A stretch of 64,000 nucleotides of DNA from an uncultured Bacteroides sp. (GTDB lineage Bacteria > Bacteroidota > Bacteroidia > Bacteroidales > Bacteroidaceae): contig NZ_OY782578.1 of assembly GCF_963677945.1 (NCBI RefSeq), positions 1,302,001 to 1,366,000 on the forward strand, written 5' to 3'. A model generated the notes under the pieces. The model was not told the DNA's origin, did no database searches, and saw only the letters and a list, made by a program, of their open reading frames with translations. Position 1 is the stretch's first letter; each line of letters starts with the position of its first letter. Shown piece after piece: positions 1 through 9,160 of this stretch. The position numbers and the translations under genes are program-made.

Positions 1-301
1 CGGGATAAAAAACAGCATCATAATCTGCCGGGTTCACTTCGCTTAGTTTCAGCGTATGAGCAAGTTTTTCTTTCAGCGCTTCGTCTTTATAAAACCTCAC
101 AGTGGCCGGTGTCTGAAAATCGAGCAATTCACTTTTAGGATCAATTGGTGGTTGCCCGCCTTTAGGCGAAGCAATCGTGATACTAGCATAAGCGTCAGAG
201 AGAGTATAATATGGTGCAGCAAATTCTTCTACCCAGAATCCGGTTTTGTGTCCGGTATTTCCCAGCTCATCGTGGGAAGTAAGTACAAATAATATTTTCA
301 T
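1..301 (-). CDS. DJ-1/PfpI family protein, partial
   Basis: Read leftward from an ATG at 301, the frame stays open to the window edge (100 codons), so the C-terminal part, including the expected nucleophile-elbow cysteine, is outside the window. The start MKILFVLTSHDELG is followed by GHKTGFWVEEFAAPYYTL and then ITIASPKGGQPP. The G-x-x-TGFW-x-EE-x-x-x-PY pattern with ASPKGG is typical of the Hsp31/YhbO-like branch of the DJ-1/PfpI superfamily. These are cytosolic proteins described as chaperones, deglycases or class I glutamine-amidotransferase-like enzymes. It is transcribed away from metA. The exact activity cannot be decided without the missing half. Confidence 0.88.
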   Translation of the reverse strand, partial: MKILFVLTSHDELGNTGHKTGFWVEEFAAPYYTLSDAYASITIASPKGGQPPIDPKSELLDFQTPATVRFYKDEALKEKLAHTLKLSEVNPADYDAVFYP

Positions 302-442
302 ATCTCTGTTTATTAATGGTTGTATATTATTTATTTTGTGATAGATAACGCAGTTCTCTTCACATTGTTCACTGATCACGCTACTAATTTAATCAATTAA
401 ATAGCATAAACTAATAATTTCCCTTGGAAAATTAACCATCTA

Positions 443-552
443 TCCCCGAATAATTATTATTAGGGTCACGACCTTAAATAATTAAACTCTCGACCCTGAT
501 ATTTTAATCTCCCGACCTTAATGTATTAGCCTCTAGACCATAATAATAATGT
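443..552. repeat. Five tandem 22-bp units upstream of metA
   Basis: Five head-to-tail units start at 443, 465, 487, 509 and 531, each exactly 22 bp. The last four have GACC at unit positions 6-9 (470, 492, 514, 536); the first is degenerate but keeps GA at the same place. Each G/C-containing half (for example CTCCCGACC) is followed by an A/T-rich half. Two helical turns per unit would put all GACC cores on one face of the DNA. This suggests a protein-binding array, but the protein and function are unknown. Confidence 0.7.
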
Positions 553-653
553 TTGCCCAATTCAGAGTTAAACAAACCTTTATAAATGGTTAATTATGAA
601 TTATGTTTAGATTAATTAGTCGGGCAATCTGAATAAGATATCTTGGAAATGAT

Positions 654-661
654 TACTTTTG
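654..661 (+). promoter_or_regulatory. Probable metA -7 box
   Basis: TACTTTTG matches the Bacteroidetes -7 consensus TAnnTTTG and lies 29 nt before the preferred metA ATG at 691. A weak TCTG at 628-631 is the only -33-like match. Confidence 0.5.
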
Positions 662-690
662 CAGTTGATATTAAAATTTTAGTTAAGAAG

Positions 691-1608
691 ATGCCGTTAA
701 ATTTACCTGATAAATTACCTGCTATTGAACTGTTGAAGGAAGAGAATATCTTTGTGATAGATAATTCACGCGCCAGTCAGCAGGATATTCGTCCGCTTAA
801 GATTGTGATTCTCAATCTGATGCCGATAAAAATTACCACAGAAACCGATTTGATTCGCCTGTTATCCAACACGCCTCTCCAATTGGAAGTCTTGTTTATG
901 AAGCTGAAAAGCCATACTTCAAAGAATACTCCTATAGAACACATGATGACTTTCTATGAGGACTTTGAAAATATGAAAAACGAGAAGTATGATGGTATGA
1001 TTATTACCGGTGCTCCTGTGGAACAAATGGACTATCAGGATGTTACTTACTGGAACGAGATAACGGAAATCTTTGATTGGGCCAGAACTCACGTTACATC
1101 TACACTTTATATATGCTGGGCTGCGCAAGCCGGGCTGTATCATTATTACGGTGTGCCTAAGTATCCGCTGAATAAAAAGACATTTGGTGTGTTTGCTCAC
1201 ACCTCCAATAATATGCTTAACCCTATATTTCGTGGCTTTGATGATGTGTTTTATGTACCTCACAGCCGGCATACGGAAATTAGAAGAGAAGATATCTTGA
1301 AAGTTCCTGAACTGGAAATTCTTTCAGAGTCAGATGGAGCAGGGGTCTATCTTGTAATGGGAAGAAATGGAAGAGAGTTCTTCGTAACCGGTCATTCTGA
1401 ATATTCTGCTAATACACTTGATGAGGAGTATAAACGTGACCTTGAAAAAGGAATGGATATAGAGATGCCGTGTAATTACTATCGCGATAATAATCCCGAA
1501 AATGAACCATTGGTTCGTTGGCGTGGTCATGCCAATTTGTTGTTTGCTAATTGGCTCAATTACTTTGTATATCAGGAAACTCCGTTTAATATTGACGATA
1601 TTAAATGA
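691..1608 (+). CDS. metA: Homoserine O-acyltransferase MetA (acetyl-type)
   Basis: Cytosolic enzyme that acylates the homoserine hydroxyl, the first committed step of methionine synthesis. The frame extends upstream to a TTG at 643, but the family N-terminus [15 protein letters not shown] starts at the ATG at 691, and the -7 box lies inside the upstream extension, so 691 is chosen (305 aa, normal length). Numbered from there, Cys142 (ICWAAQAG), His235 and Glu237 (VTGHSEY) match the known catalytic triad. Residue 111 is Glu (GAPVEQM). In characterised MetA proteins Glu at 111 goes with acetyl-CoA and Gly with succinyl-CoA, so acetyltransferase activity is predicted. The stop overlaps the start of the next gene by 4 nt, suggesting co-transcription. 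Confidence 0.95.
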   Translation: MPLNLPDKLPAIELLKEENIFVIDNSRASQQDIRPLKIVILNLMPIKITTETDLIRLLSNTPLQLEVLFMKLKSHTSKNTPIEHMMTFYEDFENMKNEKYDGMIITGAPVEQMDYQDVTYWNEITEIFDWARTHVTSTLYICWAAQAGLYHYYGVPKYPLNKKTFGVFAHTSNNMLNPIFRGFDDVFYVPHSRHTEIRREDILKVPELEILSESDGAGVYLVMGRNGREFFVTGHSEYSANTLDEEYKRDLEKGMDIEMPCNYYRDNNPENEPLVRWRGHANLLFANWLNYFVYQETPFNIDDIK

Positions 1609-3425
1609 TGAAGCCAAGAAAAATAGAACTGCTGGCTCCGGCAAAGAATCTGGAGTGCGGTATCGAAGCGGTGAATCATGGTGCAGATGCGGTGTATATT
1701 GGTGCGCCTAAATTCAGTGCACGTGCTGCCGCCGGAAATACTTTGGAAGATATTGCTGCATTGGTGGAACATGCTCATCTGTATAATGCTAAGGTTCATG
1801 TTGCCCTAAACACAATTCTTCGCGATGACGAACTGAAGGAGACCGAAGAACTGATTGGGGAACTATATAAAGTGGGTGTCGATGCGCTTATTGTGCAGGA
1901 TATGGCCATAACCCGAATGAATTTGCCGCCTATTGCTCTTCATGCTAGTACGCAGAATGACAATCGTTCGCCTGAAAAGGTCCAGTTTATGGAAGCAACC
2001 GGATTTGAACAGGTGGTGCTTCCCCGGGAACTCTCCCTGGCAGAGATAAAGAAAATACATGAAGCTACTGATGTTGCTCTGGAAGTGTTTGTTCACGGCG
2101 CTTTGTGCGTGAGCTATAGCGGACAGTGCTACGTTAGTCAGGCTCTTTATGGCAGAAGTGCGAATAGAGGAGAGTGTGCACAGGTCTGCCGCCTTCCGTT
2201 TAACCTGGTTGATGCCAAGGGTGAGGTGATTGTTCGCAACAAACACCTGCTTTCACTCAAAGACCTTAACCAGTCCGATCATCTTGAAGAGCTGCTGGAT
2301 GCAGGTGTTACTTCACTGAAAATTGAAGGACGACTGAAAGATGTATCTTATGTAAAGAATGTAACGGCCTATTATCGCAAGAAACTTGATGAGATAATTG
2401 ATCGCCGACCAGAATATATCCGGGCTTCTTCCGGACATTGCAAGTATGAATTTACTCCTCAGCTGGACAAGAGTTTCAGCCGTGGTGCTACCAATTATTT
2501 TCTATTCAACCGCTCCAAAGATATGTCCTCTATGGACACTCCGAAATCCTTGGGTGAGGAGATGGGAACAGTGAAAGAATTGCGTGGAAACTACCTCACA
2601 GTGGCAGGAGTCAAGTCGTTTAACAATGGCGACGGGGTATGTTATATTAACGAACAGGGAGATCTCAGCGGTTTCCGCATTAACAAGGTAGAGACTAATA
2701 GACTCTTTCCTCACGAGATGCCGGATGTGAAACCCCGCACGGTGCTTTACCGCAATTTCGACCAGGAGTTCGAGAAACTATTGGCCCGTAAATCCTCAGA
2801 ACGGAAGATTGATCTGGAAATTAACCTCACAGAAAATAACTTTGGTTTCACTCTTTCTCTGAAAGATAAAGATGGAAACGCGGTGAGTGTAACACTTCCC
2901 CGCGAGAAAGAGCTTGCCCGCACTCCGCAGGCGGATAACCTTCGCAATCAGCTGGGTAAGTTGGGCAATACACCGTTTGAAGCGGTGCGGATTGACGTTG
3001 ACTTTCAGGAAAACTGGTTTATTCCAGCTTCAGCCCTGGCAGAATTAAGGCGGGAAGCTGTTGATAAGTTGCTTCAAACAAGGAAGATTAATTTCCGCCG
3101 TTCATCAAAGAAGATACAACCCACGCATCATCAGTTTACGAAAACCGAATTGACCTATCTGGGCAACGTGATGAATGCTGAGGCTGAGTCGTTCTATCGG
3201 GATCATGGGGTAAAGGAAATTCAGCCTGCCTTTGAAAAAGTTCCGGTGGAAGGCGCCACGGTGATGTTCTGCAAGTATTGCATTCGATATAATATGGGTT
3301 ATTGTCCTGTTCATCAGGGAGGAAAATCACCTTATACCGAGCCTTATTATCTTACGTACAAGGATAAAAAGTTCCGTTTATCGTTTGATTGTAAGAATTG
3401 TGAGATGAAAGTGATTAATGAATAA
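1605..3425 (+). CDS. U32 peptidase family protein (RlhA/TrhP-like)
   Basis: 606 aa. The start [15 protein letters not shown] is typical of the family; translation could begin at 1605 or 1608. The U32 signature lies at residues about 160-178 ([16 protein letters not shown]), with further cysteines at 191 and 195 and cysteine-rich motifs near the C-terminus ([12 protein letters not shown] and CKNC). Although named collagenase-like peptidases, the long bacterial members include RlhA, which hydroxylates cytidine 2501 of 23S rRNA; shorter relatives (TrhP) hydroxylate tRNA uridine 34. The length and C-terminal cysteines fit the long RlhA-type group, so RNA hydroxylation is more likely than proteolysis. 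It overlaps metA by 4 nt, and the downstream gene starts 8 nt after its stop. Confidence 0.85.
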   Translation: MMKPRKIELLAPAKNLECGIEAVNHGADAVYIGAPKFSARAAAGNTLEDIAALVEHAHLYNAKVHVALNTILRDDELKETEELIGELYKVGVDALIVQDMAITRMNLPPIALHASTQNDNRSPEKVQFMEATGFEQVVLPRELSLAEIKKIHEATDVALEVFVHGALCVSYSGQCYVSQALYGRSANRGECAQVCRLPFNLVDAKGEVIVRNKHLLSLKDLNQSDHLEELLDAGVTSLKIEGRLKDVSYVKNVTAYYRKKLDEIIDRRPEYIRASSGHCKYEFTPQLDKSFSRGATNYFLFNRSKDMSSMDTPKSLGEEMGTVKELRGNYLTVAGVKSFNNGDGVCYINEQGDLSGFRINKVETNRLFPHEMPDVKPRTVLYRNFDQEFEKLLARKSSERKIDLEINLTENNFGFTLSLKDKDGNAVSVTLPREKELARTPQADNLRNQLGKLGNTPFEAVRIDVDFQENWFIPASALAELRREAVDKLLQTRKINFRRSSKKIQPTHHQFTKTELTYLGNVMNAEAESFYRDHGVKEIQPAFEKVPVEGATVMFCKYCIRYNMGYCPVHQGGKSPYTEPYYLTYKDKKFRLSFDCKNCEMKVINE

Positions 3426-3433
3426 TTAGAATC

Positions 3434-4483
3434 ATGAAAAAGAAAGAGCAAGATTTTCTACATAAAAAGGCGATTATATCGCTGTTGAATGCTTTTCGAA
3501 GAGCAGAATTGCTTTTTGGCATGCGTAGTCTCTTATTCTTTTTTACGCTTTTTCTCTCTGTTACGTTTTATTCCTGTAAATATACCGAACCTAAAATAGA
3601 TAAAGAGGAGATTTCTGATAAATCGAAAGATTCTCTTTATCAGTTATACCATTATCACTATACACTGAATAAAAACCTCGAAGCCTGGTCGGACACGGTT
3701 AAGCTTGCACAACTTCCCTTTAAGGATAAGTTTGTAACAATAACCAAAGGAGATAGGGTAGTAGTGGCCGAGTTTATGGTACAGCCATCGGATACGGTAG
3801 ATTCTGTCTGGGTAAAAGTAGCCCGTGATCAGAAAACCCAGGGATGGGTTCACGAATCAACGATTGTTGATAAATTTGTTCCCGTTAATCCCGGTTCTCA
3901 GGCTATTTTTGTGTTTAGTCATACCCATGCCTCTTATTCTCTGATTATTGTAACAATTGTATTGGCTATTTATCTTTTCAGAGTTTATCGGAAAAAGAAG
4001 CTCATGCTGGTTTATTTTAACGATATCAACAGTGTATATCCGCTAATGCTTTGTTTTCTCCTGGCTTTCTCTGCTACCATTTATGAGAGTATGCAGATGT
4101 TTGCACCGGAAACCTGGCAGCATTTTTACTTTAATCCTACGCTGAGCCCTTTTAAGGTACCCTTTATACTTTCTGTATTTGTGCTGAGTATGTGGGCATT
4201 TATCGTAGTATTTCTGGCTTCGCTTGAAGAATTGTTCCGTCAGCTTTCTCCTACCTCTGCTTTCTTGTATCTGCTAGGGTTGGCAGCCTGCTGTATTTTC
4301 TGCTATTTCTTCTTTATAATTGCTACATCGTTTTACATAGGCTACCTGTTTCTGGCTTATTTCTTCTACCTCCTTATGAAGAAGGTTAATGGAAGAATGA
4401 CGTATAAATACCGGTGTGGCAAGTGTGGAGCTCTGATGAAAGATAAAGGAGAATGCCCATCATGTGGAGCAATTAATCAGTAA
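3434..4483 (+). CDS. Membrane protein with SH3-like and zinc-ribbon ends
   Basis: 349 aa from 3434; an internal ATG at 3521 would give a more normal signal sequence (MRSLLFFFTLFLSVTFYSC) with Cys at position 19 as a possible lipidation site. Then comes a periplasmic stretch of about 100 residues resembling a bacterial SH3 domain (WVKVA...TQGWVHESTI, about 118-147). About four hydrophobic segments follow (near 160-185, 200-222, 243-268, 280-318). The C-terminal zinc ribbon has Cys328, 331, 341 and 344 (CGKC...CPSC). The function is unknown. Its position 8 nt after the U32 gene suggests the same transcript. The order lipoprotein-like head, SH3, membrane, cytosolic zinc ribbon is unusual. Confidence 0.7.
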   Translation: MKKKEQDFLHKKAIISLLNAFRRAELLFGMRSLLFFFTLFLSVTFYSCKYTEPKIDKEEISDKSKDSLYQLYHYHYTLNKNLEAWSDTVKLAQLPFKDKFVTITKGDRVVVAEFMVQPSDTVDSVWVKVARDQKTQGWVHESTIVDKFVPVNPGSQAIFVFSHTHASYSLIIVTIVLAIYLFRVYRKKKLMLVYFNDINSVYPLMLCFLLAFSATIYESMQMFAPETWQHFYFNPTLSPFKVPFILSVFVLSMWAFIVVFLASLEELFRQLSPTSAFLYLLGLAACCIFCYFFFIIATSFYIGYLFLAYFFYLLMKKVNGRMTYKYRCGKCGALMKDKGECPSCGAINQ

Positions 4484-4496
4484 TTTGCAGAAAAAA

Positions 4497-4593
4497 GAAA
4501 CCACAGCTATTAAAGAAAAGCATTAAATATTGTTCTTTTACTCAGCTTTTGTAAGTGAACAATATCCGTGTCCTATCTTCAATAGTGTGGTTC
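4497..4593. terminator. Nested inverted repeat between convergent genes
   Basis: A perfect 9-bp pair (ATATTGTTC 4528-4536, GAACAATAT 4557-4565) is nested inside a second imperfect pair (GAAACCACAGCTAT 4497-4510, ATAGTGTGGTTC 4582-4593). It lies between the stops of convergent genes, so a bidirectional terminator is plausible, but there is no clear U-tract. Confidence 0.35.
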
Positions 4594-4635
4594 TTTAATC
4601 AGAAAAAAGAAATAGCTATATTTAGTTTAAGTCAA

Positions 4636-6912
4636 TTAGAATCTGTAACGCAAGTCTATTCCTGCTTGTACAGGTTTCCCTTTTTGCATGAAGGTTTTTC
4701 CGCTTGATACAAAGCCAAAGGTTGCATAAGACTCGTCTAACATATTTCTGGCCCATAAATCTAGTTGCACTTTCTTCATTGTAACTCCTATTTTCCCATT
4801 CAGAATTCCGTAGAACTTTTGTGCCAGATCATTCTTCTCAGTCCAGTATATTTTCCCTGCTCCGTTATATTGTGCATTAAAGGTTAGTCTGCTAATAAGA
4901 CTGTTGGAGAATGAAAAGCCATATTCAGCACCAAGGCTGAAGGTATTCTGAGGAACCATTGGAATATAATTGCCATTGTAGTTAACAGAAACGAGCTCTC
5001 CAGCCTGGTTCTTCTGGTTGCTGACGTAATCTTTGAAAGTGGCATGAGTATATCCGTAAGCAGCGTTCAGGCTGAATGCATTGGTAATTGTTGCACGAAT
5101 ACTGGCTTCTGCACCAAGGCTGGCACTGTGCCCGGCATTCACGGTCATTCTCCCTAAGCCACTATCGGCAAAACGTACTACCTGTTGGTCTTTTGTATCC
5201 ATGTAAAAAGCTGCAACATCGGCAATCAGTTTATTGTTTAGCAAAGAAAGGTGCGTTCCCACTTCATAATTCCATGTATATTCAGGCTTATAGGTTATTG
5301 CTTTAGCTACATCCTCGTCTGTTAATGCAGTAGAAGAGCTACCCATTAACTGAGCTTGTGCAAGGTCTGCAAACATTTGAAAGTTATATCCTCCGGAGCG
5401 GAATCCACGGCTTACTGAAGCATAAACATTACCTGTTTTATTATTAGGAAAATCATATTTAAGTGCAAACTTTGGAAGCAATTGCAAATAATCATCATCA
5501 ACTTTACCATTGATATCAACAACTCGTGAAGCATCTGTTGTCTTTCCGCGCATGGTCATAACAGCATTCATGGTTGCATTTGTGCTGTGTGTGATTTTTA
5601 ATTTCTCATAATCCAGTCGTAAGCCTACTGTTGCAGATAACCCTTTAATAAGGATATCATTATAAGTAGATTGATGAAAGAGTGCTGCTCCTAAAGAAGG
5701 AGTATTGTAATTTCCATATACAGGCATTGATGCATCGGTTAGTTTAACAGTCATCGGTAGTCCTGCCATAGCAGCATCCATTGATGATTGAATCATGGAA
5801 ATGCCATCTTTTTCGAAATAAACCGGAGAATTAGTCTTCTGTGATTGATAAAAGCCAAAAACTCCGCAGGTCCATTCGTATCTTTCATTCTCAAAAGAAC
5901 GGAAAGTTATCTCTTCGGAAATAGTATTCTGCTTTTGTTTTTGGGTAATGGAATAATAATCCTTAGCAGTGAAATCCTGGTCCATATACATTCTGTCCTT
6001 TAGGTTTTGGAAACCGGTGGCAGCATTCATGATATAATTCCTTGCCTGATAGCTTATGTTAAGCCCTGCATTGAGTAATCCACGGTAATACTTACTTTCT
6101 CTGTTTGTGGAAACATCGCCAATTTTGCTTGTTGAACTATCGTACATGGCATAAGGATATCCTCCCTGGTCGCTGTATTCGTAGCTTACATTCAAATCAA
6201 GTTTTAAGTTATCCTTTGGTAACCAGATACTGCGTATCCTTCCACCGCCACTATTAAGCGGATCGGCTTTTTTGTTCAGATAAGAGTTCTCAAAGAATCC
6301 ACCACTCTTCTCATAGAATCCTCCGGTAGAGAAGGCAAACTTATCATTAACCCGGTGATAATGAGTTAGCGAAGCGGAATAGCTATTATAGGTAGCTGCA
6401 CTTAATTTCAGGTCGGTTCCCTGATAAGCAAAAGGAGATTTCGTGTGTAACTTGATAAGTCCGCCCATTGAATTCCTTCCGTAAAGAGTGCTTTGTGGTC
6501 CGCGCAAAACTTCAATATTTTCAATATCAGAAAAGCTGAAGTCGAATGCTGATTTGTCTATATAAGGAATGTTATCTACATACAATCCTACTGAAGGAGT
6601 ATTTATTCTGGAACCTACTCCACGGATATAAATGGCTGAAGTTAGCTTGGAACCATAATCGGGAATAAAGAGGTTTGGTACAATCCCGTTCATGCTTTTC
6701 AGTGAGTTTATCTGGTAAGCCTGCATCTCATGCTGAGAGATTGTTGAAATAGTAACCGGAAGTTGGCGAAAATGCTTGGATTCTTTTGGAGAAGCGGTAA
6801 CTATAATCTCTTTTATCTTAACGCTATTAGTTGAATCCTTTGGAATAAGATCACTTGCCAGTAAGTTTCCGGTAAGTAATAGAATAAAGAATAATAATAT
6901 ACTTCTTTTCAT
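4636..6912 (-). CDS. TonB-dependent outer membrane receptor
   Basis: 758 aa. A signal peptide (about residues 1-19) is followed by a TonB-box-like segment EIIVTAS, then a plug with the typical VLRGPQSTLYGRNSMGG motif and a long beta-barrel ending in YRF. It lacks the carboxypeptidase-like N-terminal domain of SusC proteins, and there is no SusD, so it is more like a siderophore, cobalamin or small-molecule receptor. The substrate is unknown. The LuxR-type regulator 73 bp upstream on the same strand is probably its partner. A -7-like TACTTTG (6937-6943, minus strand) sits just before the gene. Confidence 0.88.
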   Translation of the reverse strand: MKRSILLFFILLLTGNLLASDLIPKDSTNSVKIKEIIVTASPKESKHFRQLPVTISTISQHEMQAYQINSLKSMNGIVPNLFIPDYGSKLTSAIYIRGVGSRINTPSVGLYVDNIPYIDKSAFDFSFSDIENIEVLRGPQSTLYGRNSMGGLIKLHTKSPFAYQGTDLKLSAATYNSYSASLTHYHRVNDKFAFSTGGFYEKSGGFFENSYLNKKADPLNSGGGRIRSIWLPKDNLKLDLNVSYEYSDQGGYPYAMYDSSTSKIGDVSTNRESKYYRGLLNAGLNISYQARNYIMNAATGFQNLKDRMYMDQDFTAKDYYSITQKQKQNTISEEITFRSFENERYEWTCGVFGFYQSQKTNSPVYFEKDGISMIQSSMDAAMAGLPMTVKLTDASMPVYGNYNTPSLGAALFHQSTYNDILIKGLSATVGLRLDYEKLKITHSTNATMNAVMTMRGKTTDASRVVDINGKVDDDYLQLLPKFALKYDFPNNKTGNVYASVSRGFRSGGYNFQMFADLAQAQLMGSSSTALTDEDVAKAITYKPEYTWNYEVGTHLSLLNNKLIADVAAFYMDTKDQQVVRFADSGLGRMTVNAGHSASLGAEASIRATITNAFSLNAAYGYTHATFKDYVSNQKNQAGELVSVNYNGNYIPMVPQNTFSLGAEYGFSFSNSLISRLTFNAQYNGAGKIYWTEKNDLAQKFYGILNGKIGVTMKKVQLDLWARNMLDESYATFGFVSSGKTFMQKGKPVQAGIDLRYRF

Positions 6913-6985
6913 TTGTGCAGTTTTTTAATTCGTCTGCAAAGTACGAACTATTAAAAAAACTACACAATCCTCATTTATGGGGATT

Positions 6986-7558
6986 TTATATCCTGTCTGG
7001 AGAAATGTATCCGTTCATCACGGCATAAATTGTTAATCCGGAAACCGACTTTATACCGAGCTTTTCAGTGATATTCTTGCGGTGAGAGATAACGGTTGTG
7101 AGACTAATATTGAGCTTGTCTGCAATCTCTTTGTTTATGAGTCCTTTAGTTACAAGAATCAATACTTCAATTTCACGGGCCGAAAGCTCATCATCAGATG
7201 GAAGCTTCTCCATTTCACTCGATTTATGGGAAAAGAACTTCATCAGTTCCGTGGTCAGTTTCTTTTCAGGAAGGAATATATTTATAATATGATTGGAAGC
7301 CGGAAACGTATGATTCCCTGCTCCGTGCATCATTATAATGGTTTTTTCTTTACGTGGAAGGAAAAATGGGTTGTAAAGAATATAGGTTTGTGAGGATATA
7401 AAATAGTGAGTATACATATCCGGTGTGTCATCGGCAAATGTGGGAAAGTCTTCAAAAGCACGGATAACAGCTTTTGGTAGTTGTTTTTCCAGCAAATTTC
7501 TCAAGCCAACGCAGGTAAGCGTATTTGCATCGATAATTGCAATTTCTAAATTCTCCAT
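6986..7558 (-). CDS. LuxR-type regulator with degenerate receiver-like domain
   Basis: 190 aa. Residues 123-185 form a LuxR/NarL helix-turn-helix (LSAREIEVLILVTKG, NKEIADKLNIS, HRKNITEKLGI). The N-terminal half begins like a receiver (LEIAIIDANTLTCVGLRNLL, with Asp10), but the beta3 position where the phosphorylated Asp is expected reads HYFISSQ, so it is probably not phosphorylated. It lies 26 bp downstream of the FAD dehydrogenase and 73 bp upstream of the TonB receptor, the likely target. Such short orphan regulators next to TonB receptors are common in Bacteroides; the signal is unknown. Confidence 0.85.
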   Translation of the reverse strand: MENLEIAIIDANTLTCVGLRNLLEKQLPKAVIRAFEDFPTFADDTPDMYTHYFISSQTYILYNPFFLPRKEKTIIMMHGAGNHTFPASNHIINIFLPEKKLTTELMKFFSHKSSEMEKLPSDDELSAREIEVLILVTKGLINKEIADKLNISLTTVISHRKNITEKLGIKSVSGLTIYAVMNGYISPDRI

Positions 7559-7584
7559 AACCTATATTGTTTACAATTAATTTT

Positions 7585-9147
7585 TTAGATTGCCTGCACA
7601 TATTTTGCAGCATTCTCGGCGCATCGTTCACCATCTATTCCGGCAGAAACAATACCGCCGGCATATCCTGCACCTTCACCGCAAGGAAATAGTCCTTTAA
7701 TGGTGATGTGCTGCAATGATTCCGAATCACGGATAATACGTACCGGTGAAGAGGTTCTGGTTTCTACACCGATCATCGTCGCTTCATTCGTCAGGAATCC
7801 GTGTGAGAACTTCCCGAATTGCTGGAATCCTTGTGATAACCTTTTGGTAATGAACGGTGGCATCCAGAAGTGAAGCGGAGAAGAAATCAATCCCGGGCTA
7901 TAAGAAGAATCGGGTAGGGTAGCTCCTAACTTTCCTTTGGTAAAATCTACCATTCGTTGTGCTGGTGCTGTCTGGCGTCTACCTCCTTGCATCCAGCATT
8001 GACGTTCCAGCTCTTCCTGGAATTCCATCAAAGCTAACGGACCATACTTCGCATATTCAGGAAAATCTTCGGGATGGATTTCAACGACCATACCTGAGTT
8101 GCTCCATTTTGAACCACGGTTGGATGGAGACATACCATTGACTACCACTTGTTCAGGTCCGCTTGCCGCAGGTACCACGAAACCTCCCGGGCACATGCAG
8201 AATGAATATACTCCTCTGCCTTCTACCTGAGAAACGAAGCTGTATTCCGCTGCAGGAAGATAGTCACCTCTACCGTTTTTGTTATGGTACTGTATCTGGT
8301 CAATCAGCATTTGCGGGTGTTCCAAACGTACACCTACTGCAATACCTTTTGCTTCTATGGCAACATTATTGGCAGCCAACCAGCGATATACATCACGTGC
8401 CGAGTGACCTGTGGCCAGAATAACCGGGCCAAGTAAGGTTTTTCCAGTATTTGTCTCTATTCCTTTTATCTCATTATTTTCTATAATCAGCGCATCCATT
8501 CGTGTTTCGAAATGCACTTCACCACCACATTCCAGAATGGTATTGCGCATATTCTCAATAACTCCAGGCAATTTATCTGTACCAATATGTGGATGAGCGT
8601 CCACCAGAATGGAAGTACTTGCGCCGTGCTGGCAGAATACATTCAGAATCTTATCCGTATTACCGCGTTTCTTGCTGCGGGTATAGAGTTTTCCATCTGA
8701 ATAAGCGCCGGCTCCACCTTCACCAAAACTATAATTTGACTCCGGATCAACAATATGTTCACGTGAAATGAGGGCAATATCCTTTTTTCGATCGCGCACA
8801 TTCTTACCACGTTCCACAATTATGGGCTTTATTCCCTGCTCAATTAGCTTAAGAGCGGCAAAAAGACCACCGGGACCTGCCCCAACAACAATTACTTGTG
8901 GAGCATTCTCTACATTTTTATATATAGTGTGCGTAAATTCATCGTCACATGGCAGTTCATTGATGTAAGCACGTACCTTCAAATTCACGAAAACAGTACG
9001 CTGGCGTGCATCAATACTGCGTTTCAGAATGCGGATTGCATTAAGCTGTTTTAGGGAAATTCCATTCTCCTTTGAAAGATATTCTTTCAAACGCTGTTCA
9101 TTGGCCGCAATCTCCGGTAATATTCTTAGTTGTATCTCTTGTATCAT
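7585..9147 (-). CDS. FAD-dependent NAD(P)-type dehydrogenase
   Basis: 520 aa. A short N-terminal region (1-80) precedes a classical FAD-binding Rossmann motif, VIVVGAGPGGLFAAL (GxGxxG at 89-94), ending in VERGK. Further flavoprotein features are ATGHSARDVYRWL and the C-terminal FPCGEGAGYAGGIVSAGIDGERCAE. This is the NAD(FAD)-utilising dehydrogenase family (COG2509-like), a conserved cytosolic group without an agreed substrate. The start lies 13 nt downstream of the radA stop, so the two are probably co-transcribed. Confidence 0.85.
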   Translation of the reverse strand: MIQEIQLRILPEIAANEQRLKEYLSKENGISLKQLNAIRILKRSIDARQRTVFVNLKVRAYINELPCDDEFTHTIYKNVENAPQVIVVGAGPGGLFAALKLIEQGIKPIIVERGKNVRDRKKDIALISREHIVDPESNYSFGEGGAGAYSDGKLYTRSKKRGNTDKILNVFCQHGASTSILVDAHPHIGTDKLPGVIENMRNTILECGGEVHFETRMDALIIENNEIKGIETNTGKTLLGPVILATGHSARDVYRWLAANNVAIEAKGIAVGVRLEHPQMLIDQIQYHNKNGRGDYLPAAEYSFVSQVEGRGVYSFCMCPGGFVVPAASGPEQVVVNGMSPSNRGSKWSNSGMVVEIHPEDFPEYAKYGPLALMEFQEELERQCWMQGGRRQTAPAQRMVDFTKGKLGATLPDSSYSPGLISSPLHFWMPPFITKRLSQGFQQFGKFSHGFLTNEATMIGVETRTSSPVRIIRDSESLQHITIKGLFPCGEGAGYAGGIVSAGIDGERCAENAAKYVQAI

Positions 9148-9160
9148 TTTTATTTATGTA

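Larger units (their letters stand above)
302..690. other. Divergent intergenic region
   Basis: A/T-rich spacer between the leftward DJ-1/PfpI gene and metA. It holds the 22-bp tandem array (443-552) and the metA -7 box (654-661). No leader peptide, riboswitch-like structure or further gene was seen. With the -7 box at 654-661 the metA 5' UTR would be only about 20-25 nt, too short for a SAM riboswitch. Confidence 0.6.

Noticed and set aside
56-292. Open frame of 78 codons on the plus strand at the left edge
   Set aside because: It lies opposite the DJ-1/PfpI gene, whose minus-strand translation carries clear family motifs; the plus-strand product resembles nothing.
443-552. CRISPR array
   Set aside because: The 22-bp units follow each other with no spacers, and no cas gene is present.
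643-690. TTG start that would add 16 residues to MetA
   Set aside because: The family N-terminus starts at 691, and the -7 box would lie inside the extended coding sequence.
302-690. SAM riboswitch or methionine leader before metA
   Set aside because: No leader frame rich in Met, no recognisable aptamer, and the predicted 5' UTR is only about 20-25 nt. The 22-bp repeats are upstream of the promoter.
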